DNA of 16,580 nt from JAIPJO01 sp035269015 (GCA_035269015.1 DATFJU010000024.1:1-16580); one strand, 5' to 3'; positions 1-7,508 are shown, counted from the stretch's first letter. The notes: generated from the letters alone by a model not told the origin. Made by a program: numbers and translations.

Positions 1-1
1 T

Positions 2-70
2 AACTCAGAAACTGGTAATACTAGAGCAGTTGAAGTTAACTTTTTAGGCTTAGTTGATATGTTGGATTAA
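2..70 (+). CDS. C-terminal end of an unidentified gene, possibly a minor pilin (partial)
   Basis: The reading frame is open from the window edge to a TAA at 68-70 and encodes 22 residues ending in GLVDMLD. The next gene starts 31 bases later on the same strand and is a prepilin-like gene, so this may be another pilin-like member of the same operon. The visible tail is too short to identify the family. Confidence 0.45.
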   Translation, partial: NSETGNTRAVEVNFLGLVDMLD

Positions 71-101
71 GTTATTTGTTTAATTTATTTATTAAATTTA
101 A

Positions 102-659
102 ATGAAAAATATAAACAGAAAAGATATTAAAGATTTAGAATTAATTAATCTTTTAAATAAAAAAGGTTTTTCTTTAATGGAAGTTATGGGTGTGCTTTTT
201 ATTGTTATGGTTGGTATGGTGGGAGTTATGTCTTTGGTGCTACAGAATATTCAAGTGAAAGATATTAATACTAATAGAATAATCGCTCATCAACTAGCTC
301 AAGAAGGTGTTGAGCTGGTTAGAAAACAAAGAGATACTAATTGGATTGATTGTAGTAAAATTACCTCACCAGCTCCAGATTGTTGGTTATCAAATATTGA
401 ACCAGGCTTTAGTTATAAAGTAGATTTTAATGATACTTACCCGGAGATAGTTACCAGCATTGAAGACACTAGTTTGTATAAAAATGTTGATAATATGTAT
501 GTGCATGATTATAGTCCGCAAGAAACTCCTTTCTATAGAATGATAGAAATTACCTCCATAAATGAGTATTCTGTATATGTAACCGTTACTGTTAACTGGC
601 AAGAGAGAGCTGAGATGTATTCCTATAGTGCTGAAACGGTGCTATTTAATTGGAAATAA
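102..659 (+). CDS. Type IV prepilin-like minor pilin (PilV/GspI-like)
   Basis: A 185-residue protein with a class III signal. A 22-residue basic leader ends in KKG, followed by FSLMEV, so prepilin peptidase would cut between Gly22 and Phe23, leaving Glu27 at mature position +5. A hydrophobic helix follows (about residues 24-47), then an acceptor-like region with 'AHQLAQEGVELVRKQRDTNW', a pattern seen in PilV-like minor pilins. The C-terminal half is a soluble globular domain with two Cys residues (about 84 and 94) that could pair. Known for the family: minor pilins insert in the inner membrane and prime or decorate the pilus. The ATG at 102 has no Shine-Dalgarno sequence. It is first of three closely spaced pilin-like genes, so co-transcription is likely. 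The exact subfamily is uncertain. Confidence 0.85.
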   Translation: MKNINRKDIKDLELINLLNKKGFSLMEVMGVLFIVMVGMVGVMSLVLQNIQVKDINTNRIIAHQLAQEGVELVRKQRDTNWIDCSKITSPAPDCWLSNIEPGFSYKVDFNDTYPEIVTSIEDTSLYKNVDNMYVHDYSPQETPFYRMIEITSINEYSVYVTVTVNWQERAEMYSYSAETVLFNWK

Positions 660-704
660 AATTGTTTATTTAAATTAATATTAGATAGAGTGGTGTTAAA
701 AAAT

Positions 705-1265
705 ATGAGAAAATATAATTACAAAAAAAAAGGTTTTAGCTTAATGGAGATGCTTTTAGCTATCACTATTTTTGTTATTATCATACTTTCAGCTACTAGA
801 ATTTTTCAGCTAGTGGTGCAAGGACAAAGACAAGCTATTGCTGCTTATCATGTTCAAGAAAACTTGAAATACTTTTTTGAGGTTATGAGTAAAGAAGTGA
901 GAATGGCTAAGATGGATACAGCTGGTGATTGTTATCCAACTACTGCTGTAGATCAATTGTATACAGTTGAAACTAATAATTTATATTTTAAAAACTATGA
1001 CGGTCAGTGCGTCCATTACTTTATTGCCAATGATAACGGTGTTAATAGGTTTAAGATTGAAAGAGGACTTAATAATGGTTATATCACTACTTCAAACATT
1101 AATATTAATAGTTTAAAGTTTGATGTTAAATCTAGTGTTGATACTGGAACTCAAGCTGAGCAAGCAAGTGTAACAGTGAATTTAGAAGCAGAAGCGGTAG
1201 CTCCAGAGTTAGATAAATCGCAGATGATTCTACAAACAACTATAACGTCAAGGTATTATGAATAA
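705..1265 (+). CDS. Type IV prepilin-like minor pilin (PilW/GspJ-like)
   Basis: From the ATG at 705 this is 186 residues: a short basic leader ending KKKG, then FSLMEM, giving the canonical Gly|Phe prepilin cleavage site with Glu at +5, then a hydrophobic helix of about 20 residues. After the helix come 'NLKYFFEVMSKEVRMAK' and a beta-rich C-terminal domain, the order expected of PilW/GspJ-type pseudopilins. An in-frame GTG at 690 would add five residues (MVLKN). I chose the ATG because it gives an ordinary ten-residue leader. It lies about 45 bases after the previous gene and overlaps the next by eight bases, so the three probably share a transcript. The subfamily is inferred from order and the helix-proximal region only. 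Confidence 0.83.
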   Translation: MRKYNYKKKGFSLMEMLLAITIFVIIILSATRIFQLVVQGQRQAIAAYHVQENLKYFFEVMSKEVRMAKMDTAGDCYPTTAVDQLYTVETNNLYFKNYDGQCVHYFIANDNGVNRFKIERGLNNGYITTSNININSLKFDVKSSVDTGTQAEQASVTVNLEAEAVAPELDKSQMILQTTITSRYYE

Positions 1266-1671
1266 AGATTATAATATAAAAAATAATAGTAAAAATAATA
1301 TTTTTAATATTAAGTTTGAAAAAAACAAACAGGGTAGTGCTTTACTTATGGCCATCCTTATTTTAAGTAGTATTATTGCAATCTCTTTTAGTGTTAGCCG
1401 TATGGTTATGACCGCTATTGAGACAGGAGGAGTACAAGCACAATCAGTTATGGCTTATTACAGCTCTGAGGCTGGAGTAGAGAGAGTCTTGTATGGTATT
1501 AGGCAGGGAGATTTAGTTATTGATGAGGGTAATCCTAGTCTTTTTAGTGGTACTAATATTTTAAATAATGGAGCTGATTATACTGTTTTTGTGGAGCAAT
1601 ATAATCCTTTAAAGATAATTAGTGTGGGCTCGTTTAAATCTACTAAACGTAGTGTAGAGGTGTCTTTTTAA
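1258..1671 (+). CDS. PilX-like minor pilin
   Basis: A 137-residue protein. A 26-residue Asn/Lys-rich leader ends in NKQG, then a hydrophobic helix starts SALLMAILIL. Position +5 after Gly26 is Met rather than the Glu found in the two upstream pilins. Loss of Glu5 is known in PilX/GspK-like tip or minor pilins. The segment 'AYYSSEAGVERVLYGI' (about residues 66-81) matches the conserved post-helix region of PilX N-terminal domains. The remainder is a short beta-rich domain, much smaller than typical GspK. The ATG overlaps the end of the preceding gene by eight bases, which argues for translational coupling. It is the last gene of the pilin operon and is convergent with the AbiE pair. Confidence 0.8.
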   Translation: MNKDYNIKNNSKNNIFNIKFEKNKQGSALLMAILILSSIIAISFSVSRMVMTAIETGGVQAQSVMAYYSSEAGVERVLYGIRQGDLVIDEGNPSLFSGTNILNNGADYTVFVEQYNPLKIISVGSFKSTKRSVEVSF

Positions 1672-1717
1672 AGCTAGGTTATATATTACTTTTTTATAGT
1701 CGATCTATTTCAAATGA

Positions 1718-1736
1718 TATACATTGCTAATGTATA
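1718..1736. repeat. AT-rich 8-bp inverted repeat between convergent genes
   Basis: A perfect eight-base inverted repeat (tatacatt / aatgtata, three-base loop) lies in the 172-base gap between the convergent PilX-like and AbiEii-like genes. A related direct repeat, taatgtataaaaaa, occurs at 1728-1741 and 1761-1774. There is no T-tract after the stem on either strand, so calling it a terminator is not justified. It may be a weak hairpin or chance in AT-rich DNA. Confidence 0.3.
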
Positions 1737-1843
1737 AAAAAGGCTAATAATATATATTGGTAATGTATAAAAAATATACTTAACAAAAATATTCTTAAAA
1801 GAACTTGCTTTAATTATTTACTTGAATTGTTTAGAAGTGTTTA

Positions 1844-2554
1844 TTATAAAATAGAGATGTAATTTTTTAACATGAATATTGTTTCTGATTTGAGATGTTT
1901 TTTAATCCAGTCTTTTTCTTTTTCACTTGAAATAAGTTCTCCTAAACCTTGTAGTGTGTGACTATTGTTTATATTTTCTATAAATGAAATGCAGGTATTT
2001 AGGTAGTCTTTTAAATTTTTTCCTGTTAGGTTTTTAACAACTTCGGCGTTTATATCCCAATGATTTTTAGAAAAATAATATATATCAAATATATCGCGCA
2101 TAGCTGTTTCATTTCTAAGAGTTAGGGCGGATAATTTTCCCGCAAAAAGATACTCTTGTTTAGCCACAAGCATTGAAATACCAAGATGTTCTTTTAATTC
2201 GTATTGCTCTTTTATATTATTTACAATGTTTCTAAGATTAATTTCAATTTTAATATTATGATCTTGAGACTCATAGGAGAGAAGGGCAAATATGGTATAT
2301 CTCTTAATTCTTTTATCTTTAATAGTTCCATATTTATTTAAAATAGTTGTTATTTTGTTTTGCACTAAATTTTTATTCTCTTCGCTTATGTTTAATAGGT
2401 CAAAATCAAGGTCAACTGAAAATCTAGAGAGATTATAAAAAAAGTAGGCGCAAGTACCACCTTTAAATCCAAGAAGTGAATTAATTGAGGTATCAGAATA
2501 TATGTCTTTTAAAATCTGACCCATTATTAGTTGATGTTTTTCTTTATTTATCAT
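1844..2554 (-). CDS. AbiEii-like nucleotidyltransferase toxin
   Basis: A 236-residue protein with the DUF1814/AbiEii nucleotidyltransferase signature. 'FKGGT' at residues 30-34 is the glycine-rich nucleotide-binding motif, and 'RFSVDLDF' at 44-51 provides the two metal-binding aspartates (Asp48, Asp50). 'IKIEINLRN' (101-109) fits the third acidic strand, and 'KLSALTLRNETAMRDIFDIYYF' (140-161, conserved Lys140, Arg153, Asp154, Asp157) is the C-terminal motif typical of the family. Known for the family: AbiEii is the toxin of the AbiE toxin-antitoxin and abortive infection system, a polymerase-beta-fold nucleotidyltransferase acting on nucleotides or RNA in the cytoplasm. Its start overlaps the end of the antitoxin gene by eleven bases, the usual coupled arrangement. 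All key motifs are intact, so it is probably active. Confidence 0.9.
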   Translation of the reverse strand: MINKEKHQLIMGQILKDIYSDTSINSLLGFKGGTCAYFFYNLSRFSVDLDFDLLNISEENKNLVQNKITTILNKYGTIKDKRIKRYTIFALLSYESQDHNIKIEINLRNIVNNIKEQYELKEHLGISMLVAKQEYLFAGKLSALTLRNETAMRDIFDIYYFSKNHWDINAEVVKNLTGKNLKDYLNTCISFIENINNSHTLQGLGELISSEKEKDWIKKHLKSETIFMLKNYISIL

Positions 2555-3116
2555 AATATTTGCGATATTTTTGTAATCTTTTTTTTAATTGATTATTATT
2601 ATATATTTCTACTAAGTCTTCGCATTTTTGCCAATTAATTGGTTCGAGATTATCAAAATAGTAATTAGGGAATAGGTATATCATATCTAGAAAAGCTCTT
2701 TCAAGTGTTGCTATACTATAATTTTCTTTATTTAAAACACCTGTAGGATTAAAAAGAATAATATCTTTTAGTTTTCTAAAGATAATTTTATGGTTTTTTA
2801 TTATTACAGCCTTTGGTATTTTAGAAGCCACAAAAATTGTTTCATAATATTGAAAAATTACACCATTTTCTCTAAGCACAGTTTCAAAACTAATATATGA
2901 GGGAGAGTAAAGACTAGTTGCTAATTCATTAATATCAAATTTATCATTTTTAGCAAATATATTTCTTGTTAATCTAATTAACAACCCTTTTTTTACGTAA
3001 TATGATATTTTATTTTTTAATTTATCTTTATTATTTTCTTCCCAAATCAAAGCTAAGTCCTTGTTGCTTAGAACCGTTTTAGTTGATTTATATAGCTTAG
3101 CAGTTAAATTATCCAT
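2544..3116 (-). CDS. AbiEi-like antitoxin / transcriptional regulator
   Basis: A 190-residue protein upstream of and overlapping the AbiEii-like toxin. The N-terminal 60 residues look like a winged-helix domain: 'VLSNKDLALIW' and 'ISYYVKKGLLIRLTRNIFAK' fit the recognition helix and wing of AbiEi-type regulators. The middle 'SPSYISFETVLRENGVI' (about 71-87) is the characteristic core segment of the family, and 'IATLERAFLDMIYLFPNYYFDNL' corresponds to the 'A..ERALCD' region. Known for the family: AbiEi neutralises the toxin without forming a stable complex (type IV) and represses its own promoter by binding inverted repeats. A 23-bp palindrome lies 17 bases before the start. The start at 3116 gives the complete DNA-binding domain. 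The assignment depends on the gene pair as well as sequence. Confidence 0.83.
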   Translation of the reverse strand: MDNLTAKLYKSTKTVLSNKDLALIWEENNKDKLKNKISYYVKKGLLIRLTRNIFAKNDKFDINELATSLYSPSYISFETVLRENGVIFQYYETIFVASKIPKAVIIKNHKIIFRKLKDIILFNPTGVLNKENYSIATLERAFLDMIYLFPNYYFDNLEPINWQKCEDLVEIYNNNQLKKRLQKYRKYYDK

Positions 3117-3132
3117 ATAATTATATTATCTT

Positions 3133-3155
3133 GAAGTACGAATATTTCATACTTC
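3133..3155. promoter_or_regulatory. 23-bp palindrome, candidate AbiEi operator
   Basis: The arms are GAAGTA (3133-3138) and TACTTC (3150-3155). Nested inside are GAA (3140-3142) and TTC (3146-3148) around a TAT centre, with a single mismatched pair (C3139/A3149). It sits between the predicted -10 box and the start codon of the antitoxin gene, where a bound repressor would block transcription. AbiEi autoregulation through inverted repeats is known in other bacteria; binding here is inferred. Confidence 0.62.
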
Positions 3156-3156
3156 C

Positions 3157-3185
3157 AGTGTACATTATTTAAATATATTAGTCAA
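3157..3185 (-). promoter_or_regulatory. Promoter of the AbiE pair
   Basis: On the minus strand, TTGACT (plus coordinates 3180-3185) matches the -35 consensus in five of six positions. After exactly 17 bases comes TACACT (3157-3162), matching the -10 consensus in four of six. Transcription would start near the 23-bp palindrome, about 35 bases before the start codon. Confidence 0.6.
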
Positions 3186-3397
3186 GAATAAATTATTTTT
3201 TATCAATTATTTATAGAGATGTTATATTTGCTTAATAAAATATATTAATTGTTTGATTTACTACACTATTTAACAATAAAAAAGATTAAATTAAGGTATT
3301 TAAACATCAGATTGATAGTTTTCTATTGTTTTTCTATTAATGCCGTGATGTAATTCTATTATAATATTAAAATAATTAGAAATGTAATTAATTTTAA
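3186..3397. other. AT-rich gap without recognisable gene
   Basis: This stretch lies between the AbiE promoter and the ATPase remnant. It has stops in all frames at short spacing. The only pattern I see is the octamer atgtaatt recurring at about 3349, 3382 and 3409, which may be decayed upstream sequence of the remnant. No RNA gene or hairpin stands out. Confidence 0.4.
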
Positions 3398-3637
3398 AAA
3401 AAGCATGAATGTAATTTTATTGTTTTTGATGGTTTAAAAATAACTCAAGCTATACAAGTTTCTGATGAGCTAAACCATGAAAACAAAGAAAGAGAAATTC
3501 AGGGATTAATTCAGGCTCTAAAATCTTTTAAACTTAAAGAAGGTATTCTTTTAACTAGTGATAGTGAGGAAGATATAATTGTAGATGATTTAAAAATTAA
3601 AATACAAGCTGTTTGGAAATGGCTTCTTAATTATTAG
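3398..3637 (+). pseudogene. C-terminal remnant of an AAA ATPase with DUF4143-like ending
   Basis: The frame from 3398 to the TAG at 3635-3637 has no stop and reads 'HECNFIVFDGLKITQAIQV', then 'KEREIQGLIQALKSFKLKEG', and ends 'IKIQAVWKWLLNY'. This matches the C-terminal tail of the widespread archaeal/CPR ATPases that carry an AAA_14 and DUF4143 region, where the typical ending is '.EIDF...EG..IQV...L....REI..L..AL..L...EG.ILT.......I...PVWKWLL'. A TAA lies just upstream (3395-3397), there is no plausible start codon, and the P-loop and most of the protein are missing, so this is a broken gene. The intact family has about 350-450 residues. The tail is well preserved, which suggests a fairly recent deletion. 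Confidence 0.75.
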
Positions 3638-3649
3638 TTTAGAAATATT

Positions 3650-3687
3650 AATTGTTGTATGTAAATGTTACAATTGTTGTATGTAAA
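3650..3687. repeat. 16-bp direct repeat upstream of the first fibre gene
   Basis: aattgttgtatgtaaa occurs at 3650-3665 and again at 3672-3687, separated by tgttac, a 22-base period (about two helical turns). The second copy contains the predicted -35 box of the fibre promoter. This could be a tandem binding site for a regulator on one face of the helix; that role is inferred. Confidence 0.55.
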
Positions 3688-3705
3688 GTAAAAAAGTGCT
3701 AAAAT
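3677..3705 (+). promoter_or_regulatory. Promoter of the first fibre gene
   Basis: TTGTAT at 3677-3682 serves as the -35 box, followed by a 17-base spacer and TAAAAT at 3700-3705. A TG at 3697-3698 makes an extended -10 (TGcTAAAAT). There are 27 bases between the -10 and the ATG at 3733, so the leader would be about 20 bases. Confidence 0.6.
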
Positions 3706-3732
3706 AAAGATAAGAATAATTACGTATTTATT

Positions 3733-5589
3733 ATGCGCAAACCTGCTTTACAAGTATTAACCAAGTTTTTATTATATACAAAAGCTGGAGGAATTAAATC
3801 CTTTAAGCTTTTTTTATTTTTTGCCTTAATTATAGTTTTAAATATAGCTATATTTTTGGTTTCAAGTAATACTGCTTTAGCTGTAACGGGGGATTATAAT
3901 AAAGATCTTGATAATAATACTTTAAGTACTAGTGAGTGGAATTTATTGGATGATGATTTTGTAGATGCAGATGGTGACACCATGACTGGTATTTTAAATA
4001 TATTTAAAGATACGGGTGATAACGCAGAACTACAATTAGAAAGTGTTTCTGGAAGTCATTGGGGTTTATATCATGATAGAACTTCTAATGATTTAAGATT
4101 TTGGAATATTAGTGATCTCTTTATCTTTACTGATTCTGGTAGATTTGGTATTGGAACTGATAATCCTAGCAGACTCTTTTCTATTGTTTCTGGTACAGCT
4201 AATCAAGGTATGGAGCTTAAGGCTCCAGATCCAGCTCTTTGGTTTATTGATAATACTAGCGCCAATAAAGCGTGGAGTATGTATAATCAAGGCTCTGATA
4301 ATGGGTTGGCTTTTAGATCAGAAAATGATGATGGCTCACTTAGAAATACTAGGCTCTTTTTAGAGCACTCAACCGGTAATGTTGGTATTGCTACTACTAC
4401 TCCACAAGCTAAGCTACATGTTATTGGTGCAATTAAGATGAGTAATTTAGATGGTTCATATAGAGTGCCAGTGGCAGATACAGAGCTGGTACCCAGAAAG
4501 TATGTTGATGATAACTTTGCTCCTGCTTCAGGTGCAGGCTATTGGGAGCTAGGTGGTAATGTGCTTACAGCTAAAGAATATTTTGGTTCTACTTCTGACT
4601 TTGGTGTTGGCTTTAAAACTAATGACCTAGAAAGAATGACTATAACTAATACTGGTAATATTGGTATTGGCACAAATACACCGGGTTCACTTTTAACTAT
4701 CTCTAATGATAATTGGGTCTCAGCAGTGAATAGTAGTGGTACTGGATATGTAAATATGTTTAAGGTCAACACTAATAATCAATTAGAGCTTGGTACTGCT
4801 ATTAATGCTGGTAACTTTGAGTTTGCTCCTGATAGTGGTTTTAGTACTTTTGTTGACATGGCAGTTACCGCTACACCAACAGCCGGAACAATTGAAGGTT
4901 ATACCATGAAATTAGATGGTAATAATATTCTTTCAATATACTCTGAAGCTGATGGTAGTGGAGGTATACAAAATGAAGCAGTGGGTATTGGCACTGCTTT
5001 ACCTTCCTCTAAACTAACTTTAGAAGATGGAGATTTTGAGATGACAAATAATAAATCAATTAAGATAGAAGACGCTACTACTAACACTAATCTACTTATT
5101 GGTAATTATGCTGATGGTGCAGGTTTTTCTTATGGCACTAATTATACAGCCAGTTTAGCTGTTGAAGGAGACATAAAGGGAAATAGAATTTGTATTGGAG
5201 AAGACTGTAAGGCTACTTGGACAGATATTGTTTCTGAAGGTTCCTCTTCTTTTGTAGGATTAACAGCTGCTTCATATAATGGAGATCAAGGTGGTTATAT
5301 TATTGCTAATAACATTTGTGCCAGCGAATATACTGATTCTCATATTTGTACAATTCAAGAGATATTATACACTATAAATAATGGAGGAGATGATGCTATA
5401 GCTACAAGTACTAAGGCCTGGATATCCGCAGGTCCTCCGGGATACACTGCTAATGCTAACGATTGTCAGGGTTGGAACAGTACAGCTAGTGGTGATTATG
5501 GAAAAGTTTGGGTAAAGTTAGGTACTAATAATAGTTTTGGATCTTTGTATGAATGTGGTGATGCAGTCCCTTTCATGTGTTGCATGTAA
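3733..5589 (+). CDS. Exported modular fibre protein with six-Cys C-terminal cap (fibre 1)
   Basis: A 618-residue protein. Residues 22-50 are hydrophobic and end in ALA, either a signal peptide cut after Ala50 or an N-terminal anchor behind a 20-residue basic extension. 'GDTMTGILN' (about 80-88) is a motif common in phage tail-fibre shafts. Four 'GIGT/GIAT..P...L' units follow, with the shared 49-residue collar module at 216-264 (KLHVIG... MSNLDGSYRVP ...YVDDNFAP). 'GNRICIGEDCKATW' precedes the cap. The cap (507-618) has six conserved Cys, 'YNGDQGGY', 'GPPGYTANANDCQGW' and a CC near the end, and recurs in the next two genes. Unlike those, it lacks the N-terminal Cys-rich region. The 'VGIGT' units are known from beta-rich, probably trimeric fibres of many bacteria. 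A role as surface adhesin is inferred. Confidence 0.8.
   Translation: MRKPALQVLTKFLLYTKAGGIKSFKLFLFFALIIVLNIAIFLVSSNTALAVTGDYNKDLDNNTLSTSEWNLLDDDFVDADGDTMTGILNIFKDTGDNAELQLESVSGSHWGLYHDRTSNDLRFWNISDLFIFTDSGRFGIGTDNPSRLFSIVSGTANQGMELKAPDPALWFIDNTSANKAWSMYNQGSDNGLAFRSENDDGSLRNTRLFLEHSTGNVGIATTTPQAKLHVIGAIKMSNLDGSYRVPVADTELVPRKYVDDNFAPASGAGYWELGGNVLTAKEYFGSTSDFGVGFKTNDLERMTITNTGNIGIGTNTPGSLLTISNDNWVSAVNSSGTGYVNMFKVNTNNQLELGTAINAGNFEFAPDSGFSTFVDMAVTATPTAGTIEGYTMKLDGNNILSIYSEADGSGGIQNEAVGIGTALPSSKLTLEDGDFEMTNNKSIKIEDATTNTNLLIGNYADGAGFSYGTNYTASLAVEGDIKGNRICIGEDCKATWTDIVSEGSSSFVGLTAASYNGDQGGYIIANNICASEYTDSHICTIQEILYTINNGGDDAIATSTKAWISAGPPGYTANANDCQGWNSTASGDYGKVWVKLGTNNSFGSLYECGDAVPFMCCM
4378..4524 (+). 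repeat. 147-nt collar module, copy A (fibre 1)
   Basis: Encodes 49 residues starting NVGIATTTPQAKLHVIG and ending YVDDNFAP. It is one of six copies of equal length in four genes, differing mainly at silent sites. Confidence 0.85.
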
Positions 5590-5598
5590 TGTTATAAT
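5590..5598 (+). promoter_or_regulatory. Extended -10 promoter of fibre 2
   Basis: TGtTATAAT starts one base after the stop codon of fibre 1 and is a perfect extended -10. Any -35 element would lie inside the coding end of fibre 1 and is weak. There are 28 bases between the -10 and the ATG at 5627. The same 37-base spacer recurs before fibre 3 with two differences. Confidence 0.6.
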
Positions 5599-5626
5599 AA
5601 AAAGATAAGTTTATATAAAAAATAAA

Positions 5627-7471
5627 ATGTTTAAAATTTCTAAAATATTTAAATTATCCGGTGTACTACTTTTATTGCTACTTAGTTTTCTAATAACAGA
5701 CTCTAAAGCTAATGCTCAAAGTTGTGATGATTCTTGGACTATTTCAACCAGGGGTTGTAAGACGGATTGTATGAAAGATGGTTTGTTTTGTTTTTGGGAT
5801 GAAGGGAAGTCTTGGGCAGATAGCAGTACAAACAGCTGTGTGGTAGAGTCTACAACTCCTTGTCCTAGTGATCCAAGTAATGGTTCTTATGCTTTTAGCT
5901 GTAATACAAATGATTGTGTTTTAACTTGTAGTACCGGTTACACTAAGTGTGGCACCTCTTGTGTAGCCAATGATCCTTTACCAGCCAACTGTACTTCTTA
6001 TGACCAATGTACTGATACTTGTACTAGCTGTGTAGCTGGATATACGATTGTAAGTGGAGTTTGTGAAGGAGTGTCTTTAAAACTAGCTAATGATTCAGTG
6101 GGCTCAGGTGGTAATATTATACAAAGCACTAATCCAATTTTCTATATTAATCCAATTGGTAATGTTGGTATCTCTACCTCCACCCCACAATCTAAACTTC
6201 ATGTTATTGGTGGAGTCAAGATGAGTAATTTGGATGGCTCATATAGAGTACCAGTTGCAGATACAGAATTAGTACCTAGGAAGTATGTTGATGATAACTT
6301 TGCTCCTATTACTGGAGGCTCTGGTTCTGCTTTTCTGCAAGGAGGTAACTTTTTTGGCACTACAGCTACACTAGGTACCAATGATGCTTATAATCTAGAC
6401 TTCATAACTAGCAGTACTACCAGAATGACTATTGATGCTAGTGGTAAAGTTGGTATTGGGACGGCAAGTCCAGGGGCGAAGTTGGATATAATTACTTCTT
6501 CCACAGACACAACAGGTTTGCATTTAAAAATGGCTAACATCAGTAACGGTGCTTATTCAATCAATTTTGATAGAACTGGAACAAATGTTCAGAGTTCTTT
6601 TAATTGGCAAACAAATGGAGTTAATAAATGGAATATGGGTCAAGATAATGATGGAACTGAAGATTTAAAGTTTTATGATTGGGTAGGGAGTAATTGGTTT
6701 ATGAAGTGGTATAGTGGTTCAGGAGATATTGGAATAGGTAACAATTTTAGCTCTTTGTATGTACAGCATGCAGGCAAGGTCGGTATTGGAACTACTAGTC
6801 CAAGTGAGAAATTAGAAGTAGAAGGAGGCAATATTTTAATAGACCAAACAGGAGCAACATTATACTTAAATAATACAAATGAAGGACTTGCTAGGGCTGC
6901 TTCAGATGGTAGAGTTAGTATTTTAGAAAATGGAGCAGAAGCGTTAACAATTCATAATAATAATGTTGGTATAGCCACTACCACCCCACAATCTAAACTA
7001 CATGTTATTGGTGCAGCTAAGATGAGTAATCTAGATGGTTCATATAGGGTGCCTGTGGGTGATACAGAGTTAGTACCTAGAAAGTATGTTGATGATAACT
7101 TTGCTTCTATTATAGGTGGTGCTTCAGCTACTTTCGTAGGATTAACACCTAATTCATACAATGGAAATCAAGGTGGTTATACTACTGCTAATACTATTTG
7201 TTCAAATGAATATGCTGATTCACATATTTGTACAACTCAAGAGGTTTTGTATACTGTAAATAGTGGTAGTAGTCCATCTATTCCTGTTACTACAGCTTGG
7301 ATGTCTGGAGGAGCCCCAGGTTACACTGCTAACGCTAATGATTGTCAGGGTTGGGAGAGTCTTTCTCATGGAGATTATGGTAAGGTATGGATAAAATTGG
7401 CAGCTGGTGATGATGGTTTTGGTGCTTTATCTTGGTGTGATGTAGCTGCTCCTTTTATGTGTTGCAAGTAA
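5627..7471 (+). CDS. Exported modular fibre protein with Cys-rich head and six-Cys cap (fibre 2)
   Basis: A 614-residue protein. The signal peptide has a basic start, a Leu-rich core (13-23) and ANA|Q, giving cleavage after Ala30. Residues 33-150 are Cys-rich, with 'CGTSCVANDPLPANC' and 'CTSCVAGYTIVSGVCEG' resembling small disulphide-bonded EGF or growth-factor-receptor-like repeats. Then come 'GVSLKLANDS', collar module copy B (179-227), a GSGS...TRMTID unit, several 'VGIGT.SP' units, a second collar module (446-494) and the six-Cys cap (503-614). With two collar modules it is probably a chimera of two fibre genes. The cap and N-terminal half are repeated in the following gene. The likely site is the cell surface. 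Receptor binding by the cap is inferred from its terminal position and conserved fold-like pattern. Confidence 0.8.
   Translation: MFKISKIFKLSGVLLLLLLSFLITDSKANAQSCDDSWTISTRGCKTDCMKDGLFCFWDEGKSWADSSTNSCVVESTTPCPSDPSNGSYAFSCNTNDCVLTCSTGYTKCGTSCVANDPLPANCTSYDQCTDTCTSCVAGYTIVSGVCEGVSLKLANDSVGSGGNIIQSTNPIFYINPIGNVGISTSTPQSKLHVIGGVKMSNLDGSYRVPVADTELVPRKYVDDNFAPITGGSGSAFLQGGNFFGTTATLGTNDAYNLDFITSSTTRMTIDASGKVGIGTASPGAKLDIITSSTDTTGLHLKMANISNGAYSINFDRTGTNVQSSFNWQTNGVNKWNMGQDNDGTEDLKFYDWVGSNWFMKWYSGSGDIGIGNNFSSLYVQHAGKVGIGTTSPSEKLEVEGGNILIDQTGATLYLNNTNEGLARAASDGRVSILENGAEALTIHNNNVGIATTTPQSKLHVIGAAKMSNLDGSYRVPVGDTELVPRKYVDDNFASIIGGASATFVGLTPNSYNGNQGGYTTANTICSNEYADSHICTTQEVLYTVNSGSSPSIPVTTAWMSGGAPGYTANANDCQGWESLSHGDYGKVWIKLAAGDDGFGALSWCDVAAPFMCCK
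6161..6307 (+). repeat. 147-nt collar module, copy B (fibre 2, first)
   Basis: Encodes NVGISTSTPQSKLHVIGG through YVDDNFAP. It is the same length as copies A and C-F and is embedded in the 537-nt block shared with fibres 3 and 4. Confidence 0.85.
6962..7108 (+). repeat. 147-nt collar module, copy C (fibre 2, second)
   Basis: Encodes NVGIATTTPQSKLHVIGA through YVDDNFAS. It directly precedes the six-Cys cap, as copy E does in fibre 3. Confidence 0.85.
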
Positions 7472-7480
7472 TGTTATAAT
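7472..7480 (+). promoter_or_regulatory. Extended -10 promoter of fibre 3
   Basis: TGtTATAAT begins immediately after the stop codon of fibre 2 and is followed by the same A-rich spacer as at 5590, with the ATG 28 bases further on at 7509. It is part of the tandem duplication. Confidence 0.6.
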
Positions 7481-7508
7481 AAAAATATAAATTTATATAA
7501 AAAATAAA

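Larger units (their letters stand above)
5251..6472 (+). repeat. Large direct repeat, copy 1 (period 1,882 nt)
   Basis: This segment covers the cap of fibre 1, the 37-base gap with its promoter, and the signal peptide, Cys-rich region, collar module and first VGIGT unit of fibre 2. It corresponds position for position, with a constant offset of 1,882 bases, to 7133-8354. Several landmarks checked by eye (cap start, stop codon, TATAAT, ATG, collar module, the GSGS unit) all keep this offset, so there are no net indels. Confidence 0.8.

Noticed and set aside
690..704. GTG start at 690 for the second pilin gene
   Set aside because: The ATG at 705 gives a normal short leader and no ribosome binding site favours the GTG, though it cannot be excluded.
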